From contig QEYB01001685.1 in assembly GCA_017562135.1 (NCBI GenBank), positions 310,001-374,000 on the forward strand: a stretch of 64,000 bases of DNA, written 5' to 3'. The position numbers and the translations under genes are program-made. This DNA comes from Dipylidium caninum. Lineage: Eukaryota; Platyhelminthes; Cestoda; Cyclophyllidea; Dipylidiidae. This document shows positions 36,357 to 51,300 of the stretch, piece after piece; the first letter of the stretch is position 1; each line of letters begins with the position of its first letter. A model generated the notes under the pieces. It was given only the letters and a program-made list of their open reading frames with translations. It made no database searches and was not told where the DNA came from.

Positions 36357-39300
36357 CTTAATGGAGGCAGAAGGCAGTGGGGGTGAGAGGAGCGAGGTCA
36401 GCACAACCGGTCTCCGGCTCCGTTGTGGAGAGGCGCGAGCCGCGAGAGCAAAAACGCTCCAACGCGAACATACGATTGTCATGGCTCCGACGCTCCCAAG
36501 TTACCACCACGTGGCACAACGAGGTGGCCAACAGGAGGGGTATGGTTAGCTGCAGGCAAGGAGAGAAAGGGAGAGAAGGACCAGAGAATGCATCACGATC
36601 TTATGCCACTAGAACAAGGGGATTAACGGGGGAAAGAAAAACAGGAAAATAAGCCGCTCTACAACACGCCACCGAAATGAGAATAAACCTGCGGAAATTA
36701 GAGTGCACCTCAAACAGGGGAAGTAGATTTCTTTCTATTGAAGAAGGACACTTGAGATTCTGCGGCAACAACATGTTCAAGTCCGAAGTTCAGGCTGCGA
36801 TGGACACGTGGCCCAGGAGAGATGACGCAAAACGCCAAATTTATCGGCTGCCAATTGCGATGACACGATTCGGTCGGCTTTCCTCGCAAATACGAATGTC
36901 AGAAATAAGAAGTCGGGGGGAATTCACGGCTAGGCGATGGAGAGTGCGGCAAATGTACGCACCAAGTGACCAATCGCGCCTGCAATCGCAGCTACCTCTG
37001 CAGTTTGTTAAATGACTTATAAGCGGTGTAGACGATGTACCGAGAAGGAGAAAGGCGTTCGGCCTGCGCCAAATGATGCAGACACAATGCCACGCACCAA
37101 GTTTGCACATTCTCCTGAGTAGAGAAGTAGAATTTGTCCCGGTTGCAGAGTTACGACGTGCAAGAGCCGGTTGTTAGGGGGATGGGGAAAAATGCTGGAG
37201 GAGGGTTGGTCTGGACTGTCAGTTAAACCTCTCAAATATTACATCTCCCAAGTCTATTGAGAACGTGAAAAAAATCATCACCGCCCGCGAGTTAAATTAT
37301 GGTCGTTACAGCTTAAAGGACACACCGAGACAGATTTGCCGTGTCGAGGCGTAAAGTTGAGACCATGTCGCAGGATTGTTCGATTAAATTTTAAAGGAAA
37401 TGATTTTGCATGAGGGTGACAACTCGACATTAAGTGTGCCAATTACATGAATCCCATGTCGAATGACATCTTACCAGAGTCAACACCGCAAAAATGGCAC
37501 CCGGGTGAGGTACGAAACACACAGCAGACGGAAGCCGATCTCACACGAAAGTCACATGATACAAAGGCTTAGTGCTATTTCATCTCCAACTAATGAAATT
37601 GAAATGCCGGCTGCTAATAAGTTTTTTTACACTAAACATTAAAAAACAGTAGATGTTCCGCCTCCCCGGAGTGGAGATTTGCCTTTCCACTAAATTTGAA
37701 AGTTGAATCACCTTCAAGAATTAGATTTCAACAAATAGCGCAACGAAATCAACAAGAAGACAGTATTACGATTTCATTGGTTGAGGTGTTAGATGCACAG
37801 AAGCACCCGACCAATTAACTATACAAATTCACTTAAGCAATCATACGAGGAGGACCGAGGGGCGAGAAACGATAGACTTGTCAACATCGATGCATGATTT
37901 TTGGTGTTTAGGATGACTCAACCAGTTAGTAGGAAAAAAATCTCCACGGTAGGAAGTTTGGGATAATGTGGCTAAAAATTATTGGATGGATGCCCAAAAT
38001 TCAACCAATCAGCTCAAGGACGCCTGAGGGGAACGTACAGGGGGTGGATTGGCAGGATGCTTGTCCGCAGAGTGGATAAGAAGTCTGGCTAGTCGGTTAA
38101 CCGAGATGGCTACCCCAAAGACACCGCCGGTAACATCTGGGGCAGAGTTGGCGATAGAAGTGGAGGTGGAGGAAGGAGCGAGACGAGACTGTCCTACGGT
38201 CTTAAAGACGTTTGAGGCGGAGAAGACTTTTTGATCCTCCTCCCCTTCCTCGTCCGTGTCTGCCTCGGTCTCTCGTCCTTGTCTCGACCTCAGCGCTTTA
38301 CTTCTAACAGGAGGGCATCAACACTTCACATCATTGTTGAGATTTTATGTCCACAAAAGTGGTTCGAATAACAATGATTAGAAATTAGGAGAACTCAAGT
38401 ATAGAAGTTATCCCTTCGCATAACTAATCCGGATATCAACGTATTCGCATAATTGTCAGAAAACCCTGGCACAATTGAAGGGGCTACTGAAGACCTTTTC
38501 CCAAAAGTATACTGATAAGTTGTAAAGCACAAGCTCTTTGGAGCCTTTCAACATGTCCAAAAGTTTACCCACTGGCGGAACATTGCGTGCTAATGGGGAG
38601 GGAATAGTTTTAATTTTCAATAAAATGAATATGTGATTGCCAAGAGCCGCCGCAAACGAATGTACGTCAACTTTAATTGCTGAAAGAGCACCCACTGGAT
38701 GCGCAGAAATTCCCTTGGTGGTCGGAATCGCTGCAAGAGGTGGTGGTACTCCCCGCCAGAGGCGAGCACCAGCAGTCGGATGCGAGAGCCCTTCTGGGGC
38801 GTCTCAGGCACCGGAAATACAGTGGACTTCTTCTCATCCATCAGACTGTCAAATTCACCGAGTTTGGAGGAGTAGCAAACCAGTTGGTAAACGAGGCCCT
38901 GGTAGAGGTGGCAAGGCAGCACCAGACCCGGCGTGAGGACAATCTAGCATGGAAAGAGGGAGAGGCGGAATTAATGTCAGTGATGACTGGGTACATGAGA
39001 TATCTCGACTATCGCACACGCCTACCAGCCTGACAAGGCCCTGTCAAGTCAACTTTGAAGATAATTTGAACGCTAGGACAGAAAGTAAAACTCACACCAG
39101 ACCGAATAACAAGGCTCGATTCGGTTACGATGATGATGGACCTGTTAACACATGACTGTCTGCAACATCAAAATGACGCGAATGACGTTGGTTTTGGTTG
39201 GAAAAAGCGCAACTGAAGGTCTTAAGCAGTACGCGTAGACAAAAAAGGGTAGTGGAAAGAGTTTGAGGCTTCAAGAATTAAGGACAAGGCGAAAATGAGC

Positions 39301-42300
39301 CATTATTTCTGGTTGTAAAACGTGTTTTTTTACGAAATAGACTCTGTTTTCACACAAATTTCCCTAATTAGAGGCTAAGCTGATCATGTTAGACTTGGAG
39401 GATGAAGTTCAGAAGAAAAGAACTAATCGGTACGGAGACTATTCAATTTTCCACCGTCAAACCTAAACACAACGGAAGAAGAAGCTGTTGCGAGTGTCAC
39501 TAGTAGATGGTTAAACTTCAGAACGATACACCCAAACTTACATGAAGCGAGGGAAACGCTTCCCACTGGCGCACATAATTCAAGAGTCTCGTCAGGCCCT
39601 GACACTGCTGGTGAATGTGGGCCTCTTTCGTGGCACGTGACATGCAACGCCGATGCGAAGGCACATCTAAGAGCACCTCAGCAAGTTCCTCCACCCTCGT
39701 GGTCTCGAAACGCATCAGTCGAGTGAGGTGACGTTGCATGAAACCTCGATGATGGTGGTGGTGTTGAGCTGGTTCCTGCTCCTCTGCCAACGGCTGGTTG
39801 CCTTGATATTCAGAGTGGGAGTGGAAGGAGGTGAGGAGGTAGTCCGGAAAGACGATGTGGCGCCGAAAAGGGAGTTTGTCAAATGTGGTTGACTGTTGCT
39901 GTTGTTGTTGTTGTTGGCGTTGAATCACAGCTTCAGGGGTCTCGCAGGCATCGGCCAAGTGGGACCACAGGCCTGCGCGCAGATCCGACGGCACGGAGAG
40001 CAACTTGAAGATGTACTCCAACAGATCGGTATGGTTCAGATAGAGTACATAGGTGACACCCTAAAAAGCAGATTTTTAGGGTTTTAAAATCCAATTTCCC
40101 CCATTATCATTATCTGAGTACGCCAAGGGAGCAAGTGTTCGTGGCCTCTAGAGATTCAACTTTATGCTACTAACGCAGGCATCTCCTTAAATCGCTCGCT
40201 AAAAGTCTCAAGCCAGGAAGTGAAGCCCTGCCTTTTGACATTTGGCCAAACAGTCTAAACGCATGAAAATGGCGATTAGAAAAAGCTGGAGTCGAACATG
40301 AGGCTCAGCGTGGTACCTCGTTCGATCCACTTAAACGAGTCGAGTAGACAACACAATGACAGCGTTGGCATGTACAACTCGAAACAATTTTTATTCCGAA
40401 TTATTAAGTCAATTCATCCCATAACGGAATACGCCCACTGGGGCATAAACGGGAATTGAAACATTTAACCTGATAAAGGATGATGGCAATAACGAAGTAA
40501 AATTGCATGACAAAGGAAATAAATAAATCATAATTCATTGGTAATAAAGTGAAATTTGAAAGAAATGGAATGGAGTGCACAAAGATAAGGACTAACCTCA
40601 AGCGGAAGGAGAGAGATGACCTCGTAGAGGATTTCGAAAAGTTCCACCACGAGCTGAGGCCTAACGAGGAAACAGTAAGAAAAAGCAAGAGGAACTTATG
40701 GTGCACGCGTAAAATAACTTCAATAGTTTGAGCAAAATAATGGTGACCCAATTTCTCCTAACTTCCTACGAATTCACTAAGGAGCCTAATTTCACAAGCC
40801 ATTAAATACTTCATCATCATCACCATCCAACACTTCATCTACATGATTTTGCAGCAAAAAGTCTTATTTCCCCAGGCCAAGAGGACAGGATTGTCAACGG
40901 ACGTCAGGGTTTTAGGCGGATTCGGAAGTGATTGAATAGTCCTAGAAATTAGTAAACAATACGATTTTCAGCATTTAATCTTTGCTCAGCTCGTCGAGAG
41001 GGAGAAACGAAATCCCTTACCATAAACATGGGGCAAATATTGTTTCTCACTAAATGGAAAATTAATGTATTTCGATAGAGAAAAGGCATTTTGGGCAAAT
41101 TCTACAGCCCAAACATTCATCTGTTTGCCACAGTGATGATGGTTAGGTGTGAAGTCTGACTTACCGGTAGGTGGCCGCAAACACATCGAACGAAGCCCGC
41201 TTTGTCTCCAACGGATGATCCACCGCCCTAAAAGGATTTGCATGCGGCCAGGGTCGGTAGGTCTTTCCAATCTGGTAGGTTCGAAATTCCCTCGAAGGCG
41301 GTGGACTGATTCCCGCATTGGCCAAAAATCGCGCCAGGCCCACGTGGAGTGCGTCGGGGAGGGAGACCGGGACTCCCTGTGCATCGAGGAACACCGGCCC
41401 GCCGATGGTGGTTCGTGCGTCTGTCAACTGTCCCACCTCCGTGCCAACACCGCCCTCTCCACCACTGCCTATGCCAACATCTGAAGGGGTCTGGGGACAG
41501 CCTACCGGTGTAGTTGTGAGTGTGGTATTCCCCAGACGACGTAGCCAACAGGCGGCAGAGTGTTTATTAACCGGGATCAGTGTAGGAGTTTGAATTGGCA
41601 AAGCGCAGTGAGCAGCAAAGATAAGTTCAAGTTGGTGGATAACGTAGCGTTCAAAAAGTTGGTAGCGAGATAAGGCTAGTAGCGGGTCCGAGGCCTCTGA
41701 TCGAGAGGTGTTGAAAAAGTACGGCAGGTGGAGTGAGAGAGAATTAGTCATGAGATATTTGGATCGGTCGTAGAGAAAGTCCTACAAAATTAGGGGCCTC
41801 AGTTAAAATAAAATAGCAGTCAGCGTCAATCAGCAGCATATTTAAAAGTAGCCTTACTGCAGTGCGCGAGCAAGACATAGTGAGAAGGTTGTTCGCCACA
41901 AAGCGATAGAGCTTGTTGCCCGGATCTTTCAATATATCGAGAACCTGTTTACGGAACGCTGACTCCGTGGATTCCAGCGGAGGGATGAGGGGAGACGCGA
42001 GGATGTCCTGTCAAAAGGAGAGGAACAAGTCCCAGACAGTGGTAAATGGTAAAACAATTCGTCACAACTCACACGGAGTTGATGTGACCCGGATGCGTGT
42101 TTGTAAACGGTCAATGTTACACCTTTGCGCGTAGAATGTCAGAAAACAAAAGTTGAACGGAGTTAACGAGGTCACAATCTCGTGGGCATACATCAATTAA
42201 AATTTGCCAAGAAAGGACTCTGCTTTCTCGTGTTCAAATGGAAAGGGGAGTACAGTTACGCAAAATTTAACGGTATTACCGACTAGTTTTGTCTTGTAAG

Positions 42301-45300
42301 AAAGGTCGCCATTTTGCTGTTCACCATTTTATTTCAGCTAATACAATTTATCTATCATTTATTGTCATCGGACAATCTCTCCCATCTCCATGCCACGACC
42401 CACAAAAGGGTTATTAGTAAAATTCTCTTAAAATTGCAAGGATGACATGCTTGTCATTATGCGATAAGCGTACACTGATGCCGAAATTTGGCATTTGTCA
42501 GTGGAGAACATGGAGAAGCAGTGGCCAAGGATAAGTATCAAAGTCTGGAAAGGCACTAGGACAACGAGGAAATACCAGAAAACGCGTCAAAATAGCTCCA
42601 AGCGACAAGGAATGATTTAAACAGACGTTTCTACGAGCGAACGTACTACCAAAAGGTGAGTAATGAAGCCATATAAACGAGGGAGATGCGTGGCTGATTT
42701 GACTTTGAATCCATGCTTTTCGCAAAGGCTTCAAGGAAAGGAGGAAGAGGAGGTGAAAGAAGGAGGAAAGGTCTAAGGGGAGAGAAACAATCGGGACCTA
42801 AAAGGCAAAATGGACTGCAAGAGTATTTCAAACCATCGTTCCGCATGGGAGCATGGAGACGCGAGGAAAGGGTTCAGTTCATTTGCACAAAAGACAGGAG
42901 ATCAGTGTCGCATTCGTGGTGTAAGATTTGGACTGCATTATATGAGGTGGAGCATAAGCTGGGAATAGGGGTGCCGAAATGGGGCATTAGAGGTGGTTTA
43001 TTAAGGCTTTTAGTTTTCAATACCGAGTAATTGAACCTGTTTTCTCGTGTTTCACGATAAGAAAGCATTAAAAGTAATGAGTTTACTCCTCTCCTGATAC
43101 GATCACACGTGGTAAGCCACTACACATTCGGTTAATTTAGGATGTGAAACCCATTTAAAACCAAAAAGTTATCGTACGTTTTCCGTATCCTTTTTGAAGT
43201 AACCTGATGCAGAGGAGGTGTGAGTTAAAACGAAGGGAGAGCAAAATAATGGCTCACCGAAGCTGTCGGTCGTCGGGTAGGATCGTGGTGAAGAAGGGCC
43301 CTAATGAGAGCCGTCTGATTGGGCTTAGCTTTTGCATCCCAGTCGTCGGGGAAAATGATCTTCGGCTTGCGGATGTCATTGAGCACATTGACGCGTTCCA
43401 TTAGGGTCTCGGTGCGGTGGTAGAACATTTCAAAGAGGACGATCCCTAGACTATAAATGTCGACTTTCTAGATGAATGAGAAAAGAACGAGTGAAAGCGC
43501 GGTGGTCGAAATAGGTGAGAAGAAAAGTAGTGGAAAAAGTGATGACGGTCGGATAAGCCCGAAAATAATGGATGAGGGGTAAAAGTCTAGTGTATTGACG
43601 GATTAAAATGCAATTTGAGGGGTGTAACAGAAGAAAATACGTCTTTAAAGGACCCATCGGAGGGGAAACACTGAACGACTAATACACAGAATATGGGAGG
43701 GCGGAAAGGAGGGAATGAGAGGCTAGCACGTGATGATATGGGCCGGCTACGGGGATGAAGTAGAAGTGGTCGTATCAAAGGAATAAAAGGTTGGTGGGCA
43801 ACGGAAATGCATTAAGATTGAAGCACACTAACTGAAGGACTCGAAGTAATATGGTGAGGCTAAAGTGGCTCAATAAAGTAAAACTAACCCACGTGGATAC
43901 GAATAAACATGGGGAGAACGAATGAAAACAAAACGATCAGTTTAAAGGGAAGAAATTTGAATATATGCTTTTACGTAAAAAAGTCTCGAATGTATGTGGA
44001 TGAGATACGAAAGGAAGAAATAGTCGGAGACAGATGGGTGTGGTAGAGAGGGAAAACGTGAGTGAATAGGCAAGAATGCGAGACAGATGGGTGGCCATGA
44101 AAGGAGGTCAGATGGATGCTTGAAAGAGGAAATAAAAGAGAATATGCACCTCATCGTAGACCAAGCGAGTTTTTCGTTTGGAGGCGATCTCCGGACTCAT
44201 GTAAAATATTGTGCCAACATTCTCCGTCATGCAGTTGGCACGGCCCACAGTCAGCGAGGAGGGGTTACTCCCCCTTCTTGGGCCCGTCAGGGGTGGGATT
44301 CGTGCTGCACCGTTGCTATCGTCGGAGACTTCGGTGCTGATGACGGACGGGTTGCGCTGACAAGCTTGAGATCCACTTCGGACCCCGTGCTTTAAAAGAA
44401 AAAAAACAATGCAGAAAACAGCCACAAAGTCGTTTATTGGCAATAGAATGCCCCCCCCCCTTCTCATTTCCGTATATATCGACGCCCTAAACAACACAGG
44501 AGGTAACAAGATTGAATTTCACCCTTAAGCCGATACGGGCGTTAATGAATTACCCGGCAGTTTGTTATTAAGCGGAAGTTATCTTTTTACTCGCCCAAAC
44601 AATCATGTCATTAGCAACAACTCCAAAAAAATTTCCACTCGTGTATACGGACAGTATCAAATACCTTTAAGTCGACCACTCAGTCAATAGGGGCATAACG
44701 AAAAAGGGGATAACTAAAATTAGACCAAATTCAAATGGCCTCGATAAGTGGGCCTCCGTGGACCAATCTGAGAAAGTGTGAAGAAAATTGGAGACCAATT
44801 GAAAAGTAAGACACCACCTTCCAACTTGATTTCAATGTTCAAGAATGCGATGGGTCTCTTCTCGTCTGACAAGTAACTCAGTTTTGAAAGAGTTATTGTT
44901 AAGGGGAAATACAGAAAGTTAAATGTGTCACTTAGTTATTCAAAATCGAAAACCATCCATTTACTACTTATATTAATTGGAAGAGAATTCTTACACAAGT
45001 TCGGAGAGAATTCTAGTTCGGTAGGAGAACTGTCATATGCCCCAGATTTCTCTGGAGAACTACTCCAAAGAAGGAAATTAGAAAAAAAACCTTCCCAGAA
45101 GTTAGACTAAAAAGCTTCAACGGTAAGAGAATTAACGGAAAAGCAATTTTACAGGTGAACGACGAACTGCCAGTAGCAACTTTTCAACGTCTGAAATTTG
45201 CATGTGACTATGAAATGGAAATGGTCTTGCGAAAGAAAAACAGAACCTTGAATTTGGTCAAAGCACGCATAAAATCGTCCCCTACCATAAATGCCGAGTA

Positions 45301-48300
45301 TTCTTTCCGGGCCGAGTCAGCCTGCTTGGACAGGCGGACTGCCAAGCCAAAGTCCCCAATTTTCACATGGTCCTCCGCGTCCAGGAGAATGTTAGCCGGT
45401 TTTAAGTCCCGATGAATAACACCTTTGGAGTGAATGTAAGCCAGGGCATCGGTCATCTCCCGAAAGTAGTTCCACGCCCGATCCTTATTGAGATTCACCT
45501 CTTCATCTAACACAGTCCGCAGGTTTTTGCACGCACACAACTCCATTTGAATGATGATATACTGTAGAGAAGAGGAGTTAGCGTTTCGTATTGAGATAAA
45601 AATAATAAACACTTACCGATATTCCTGCATTTTCCTTCGCCACCTCTTCTTCTTCTTCACCATCGTCATTGTCGTCGTCTCCTTCCTCCTCTTCCTCCTC
45701 TTCCTCCTCACTATCAGAGCTAAACGGTGAGGGTAGGGACAAAGGTAAGGCGGAAATAGGAGGACCTACTCATCTGCCTCATCGTTTTCAAAGAGGGGAC
45801 TCAAAGTCGCCATGCTGTTCGTCAAGAAATCATCATTACCCGAGGAACTGGAGTAGCTAAACCCCCACACTGTTCTCTCACCGGACGAGCCAACCGCTAA
45901 AAGAAAGTAAAAGAGTTGGGCTAACTCAAAGTGATAGGAAATAGGTACTTTTTGACTTGCGGGCAGCACGTCCTGTCAGTCTCCGAAGGTCCTGCTCCAC
46001 CTGAGAGAGATCCAAGTTCTCGATATCAAGTGAAATCTCTCTCCTTTCCGCCTCATCCTCATCCTCCGACTCACCGGGACTCGTGCATGCAGTAGATATG
46101 CTACTTGCGCTTGAGGGTTCTATAGCCGCACGGATCCACTGCATCTTTTTGTGTGGCAGGGGCTCCTCAAATACATCTTTCCATGAGGTGAAATAGCGCA
46201 CAATGTTTTCATGCTGCAGACCAGCTAGGGTCCGCACCTCACGCAGTACAAGCTCCGCCTGTGAGCGCGGAATACGAACACACTTTATGGCGTATTCACG
46301 ATTTTCGATAATGTTGCGAGCCTACAATGAGAGGGGATAAAGTTGCTGTGAGAATGGCTTAATCCCCAAGCCAAATAGCCGGGTAAATCACTCACCCGCA
46401 GAACACAACCGAAGGCGCCACGACCTACGACGGAGAAATCCTCAAAGTCAGAGTAGAGCCTTGAACGTTCGCCCTTCTGAGTGGTGGAAAGAATGTTATC
46501 GCCTAAAGAGGCAAAAAAAATCGTCATCTTGTGGCTGTGCTTTGACTGCACCAAAAATTCAAGCTTGTACATTAGCGAATCGAATCGCTTTCACATTTCC
46601 TCTAAAAAGACAGCACAGCAAGAGAGAATACCTACATTTCACAAGGGTTATATGGGAGATTTAGACAAAATTGTGGGAGCAAAGGCAGGACGTTTAAATG
46701 ATTAAATGTACGAAAAGACGTCGTCAAAGGGGTGGAGGAAATATATCCACCCTCAGAGATTGCAATGGGGCGAAGAATAAAAATAAAAGATTGCACAGAG
46801 AGATGTTTGCGTAATAGAAGCATGAATCCGAGCAAAATCACAACAGAGTGGCTCGTGAGAATAGCAATGATCTCAAACAAGTATTCTGATTCAGACTATT
46901 CGACCAGTGATTAAGGAGAAGAGAAAACGAAAACGATCACAACGTTGAAGAAAATAGAGTCATAATGATACTCAGAAAATAATTAACTTCGAAAGCAAAA
47001 CACCTTTCGTGAAAGGTAAATTCACCAGCAAGATGACCAGTAATATCCAGACTTGAGGCAAAAAACTGGCGATGTTCTTAGAACTTTCACTCTATGACTA
47101 AAGATTTTCTAACGACAACAAATCACTCGGATAATATTGTAATGAAAAAAAAAAAGTTGAGGGGAGTAATTACAATCACCTCATCAGAAAGAATGCGGAC
47201 ACATTTTCAAAATTCAGCATTCAAAAGGGTAGGGTGGAGCTAGCGATCGTGGTTAAGTCGAGGAATAAACAAGTTCCAAGAAGTAGAAACCCCATTCATT
47301 TTCGTACCAAATTCCCAGGAAACATAATTAGATCAAAATTTTAACAATAAAAGGGGGAAATTTTTCACTTAGAAAACATTTTCAGATGCTAAACAATCCT
47401 GAAACATTCGTGATTTGGTCAATTTCCAAAAGCGCAAATAACCGCTAATAATGTGGCAACAGGCTGATTATGCAAACAACAGTGCAATCAGTTTCACGGC
47501 CATAAATGAATGTGAAAGGGCAGTTCAGGCAACTTGGAACGCCTTTGCCAAGACTCACCAGAACTTGTAGTCAGACCGCGACCATTCCGCGAATCAAGTG
47601 CGACATTCACCTGCGGCATGTAATTGATGGGCTCACAGACGAAGGCATGATTGAGCAGTTCCGAGGCCGACGAAGAGGTTGTGTTGCAGAGGCAGCGCTG
47701 CAAAAAGTCCTTAAAGGCCGGTGCATAGGAGAGGACGGGATTTAGAGCCGGGGCCGTGGGATTCCCGTGTGCGTCCACGGTATCCGGTGGTGTCTTTGTT
47801 GCCAAATAAAGCAAAATCAGGCCCTACGTTCAAAAAATTGATGGTAGCGAATGAACCGCTGAATTGAGCATACCCCTTCTACGAGGGTCTTCACAAAGCG
47901 AACTTGGCAATCAAAAGTTGTAATCCAAAGAGTATACTGTGAAGAATGCAAAGGCAAACGGTGTAAATGGAACCCACAGGATTAGGCAATTTATCGCATA
48001 GATTGGACATAAGTGGGATGAGAAAAGAAGCAAGGTGGTGATTACTGTGACCAAACCATTTTGTCCGTAAAAAATACAGAATCATCAAATTTCACAACAC
48101 AACACTGCCGCCTGTCATTGTTTTAGCACCCATGTCAAAGTCCATCGTTTAAAGCTGATGCTCACACAATTGATACTCACATTGCGCAATATCGTCGTAA
48201 TAATGTTGAGATGACAATGTTGACAAGGCCTAAGTGTACTTCGTGACAGTTATTTCTGGCCTATCCGTCACCTAGGTAAGCTTTTGCGATTCAACTTCTC

Positions 48301-51300
48301 CTAACCAAACCCTACGTTAAAGCTAAAGCAAACACTTCTCACAATTCCTTTCAAAAAATTGTTACCTAGTAAAAGTTAATGAAACACTTTTTTACCAAAT
48401 TGTAGACATCCTTTCTGTGGGCCTTTTTAACTTTACACGGCGGTACAGGGACCGTGAGGGAGGTGGACTTGTAAGTTTCACGTGGACCATCTAAGCAGGC
48501 ATTCAAACGGCCGTGGAATTCATATTCCGCAATTTGAACATTCCCCTTTTCGTCGATGAATATCTTCTCGGGCTGGGAAAAGGAGAGGAAGAAAAAGGGA
48601 CAATGACAAATGACTGCAACCGCTGTCAAATCCTTACACATTAACACATACCAAGAGATAAAAGACCTTGTTACTCAACATCACTTCTTTTGAAAAATTA
48701 TAGTCAAGTTCATTTCCGACTAACAGAAATGCTAATGGTTTCGAAGCATTGGGGCGAATGTCAGAGCGTCACCTTGTCAACTCCGACCTGACGAAAGATA
48801 ACTCCTCCGATCTTATAACTACAGAATAAATTTATTGGGCGGAGGTCGAGAAAGTCGACGCTCCGATGAGGAGTTTCTTAGTTGATAGTGACGAAGCAAC
48901 TCAGTTAATGCAATAAATTCTAATTATACAAAACACAAGTTCCCACCATATACAGGGGGTTCAAGTACCGAGAAGTTAGGGATGAGCTCAACCAAGAGGC
49001 TCTAATTTAATGCTTTTTAAAAGTCAGCTAAATAATTCACTCATAACAGCACATTCTAAAAGGACATGACGGAATCATAATTAAGATATGCAAACCTGCA
49101 GATCGCGATGGTTCATGGTGTGGGAGCGGAGCCAGCAAAGAGCTTCCAGGACACTTCTAGCGATAACACGAATTCGTTCCATTTCTTCCGCGGTGGTCTC
49201 GGAGATCGCCTTAGTAGTACGTGGGGATTGCATAAGCATGGAGATGGGAAGGCCATGGGGACGGTTGCTGACCACTCGTACCACACACCAAGATACGGAA
49301 GCATCTGGAAGTGAAATGAAAAAAAAGAGGCTGCTCTTAACCATTTTTTTATTCGCTGCTCACCTTGGCAACAAATATGCCAGCACCTAGTTTCGAGATG
49401 TTTACTTACCTACCTGCATGTCTATTAACGGATTCTTATTCTTGCTTCGGTCTTGTCGTCCGAATTTACATAATTCTAGTGATAACTCGGAAAAAAAAGA
49501 TTGTAGGTGAAATAGTTCATTCAAGAGGGAAAGAATGAGGTGCGGGAAATGGTGATTACTAAAGCCACATCCGTGTCAGTGCGCTTTAATTAATCTTACT
49601 AAAAAAATCCGTCGGCTGTGCCTTCATTACATTCGATCGGGAGCAAAGATTGCGCAGGATCTACTGAAGTCCTAAATTTAAGTAGTATTTCTTAATTTCG
49701 ACCTCAAATAAACTTTAGTGGAATGTAATGAAGTTTTCGTGAAGGGACATCAAAAGTCCTTCACACCATCTTAGATGGTATTCACTACCGCTTGTATGAA
49801 GTAAACAAATTTCAATTCAGCATACTGCACGCAATTAAAAATCACTCAATTACAAAACGTGAGCACCCACAAATAACAAAAAAGCAAACGCAAATTTAGA
49901 AGTGTTAGAATTCTGCGCCCCAGCCGTGAAAAGGAATAACTAACAAAAGTTTTTCGGATGTGCAACCAAAACCCAGGAATCTGCACTCCCCTCAGGGCAG
50001 TAATGTTAGTGAATACGGCTTAGTGACTGTGGTTAATATGCAAATACTCTTTCCCCGAAATCTGGAGCCTGTAGTCCCACTTTAGATGAATTTAATGAAA
50101 GGATCGGACCACGCTTCCTTGTGGAAATGGTGAGACTGTCTACGACGAGTCAACCTGAATTTAAAAAAGGCACAAAGATAGAATTAAACTCTTATCGTTA
50201 AATAGGCGTTTAGGCATTGAGAAAAATAATCCAAAAGCCAGAGTGAAAAGTCTTCATCTCCATTTAAGGGAATCTTGTCATATACAGGTCTAAAAATGTT
50301 ACGGAAAATGATGTGTCTGTAATAAAGAGAAAACCGCAAGAGAGGAAATCGGAAAGCGGATAGGGATTAAAATGAAGTGGAAACTTAATCCAGTCCAGAA
50401 ATAAATGACGTGATTTCAGTAGTCTCATCTCCGGCTTCTCCGGAATGCACTCAGTGAAAATGGAAACATCTCGATTTTCGATCACATGATATGATTTAGG
50501 AAGAAAGTTGCAGTTTTTGAGCTCATGAGCTCCTAGGCAATGAAATCAGCTCACTAGCATAAAATTAAGATATCAGAAGAGAAGTTGAGGTTTTCTAAAG
50601 TGCCTACTCTTCTTGTCTCATGTCATATGGAAGAAATGACATGCGGGCGAAGCCCACAGTCTGTGGTTGACCCAGACTTTGAATGAGTGCAGTAAAAGAT
50701 GTATGAATGTTTTTTTATGATAAATTATTTAACTCCATAATACTCACAATGATTTTAAGGTTGGAAAACCAGTTGAATACAAACGGTTGTTTTTACGGGA
50801 AATGCACACATACACCAAGAGAAATTCGAGGAAAACGAACCCCTAGTTTGAGTTTCCCGGTGGTGCCGACAAATGTCACTAATGCTCACACCAGTTAGCT
50901 AACCAGCTCAATAGGTACACGGAGAAAGACAAACTTAACCACTTATACATCATGAAGGCCTTCATAAGTAAACTTCAACTTGTTTGAAACCAGCTATTTG
51001 GTAAACGGGCAGACCATAGATTAATTATTCTAATCTGAAAGAGGTGTCAAATATGAACAAGAAGTATTAAGTAATAACCGGTTTTCAGTAAATAAAAGTA
51101 AAAAAACCGATAGTGCCTTGCCTTCTTCAACATCAAAGCTGAATGCTCGCAATGGAAGGAGGGAGGGGGCGAGCTGAATTCGCATGAGATGTTTGAATCG
51201 AGACTCCAGAAGACGTCGCAGACTGTAAAGTAACTGGGGAGAGGGTGCTCGAAAAACCCATTCGCACAGCAGAATCTCGTCCCCGGTGGCCTCAGTCAAG

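Noticed and set aside
36677..37015. 112-codon + strand open frame inside a GCN2 intron
   Set aside because: No domain, no splice evidence and an opposite-strand open frame of similar quality; likely chance.
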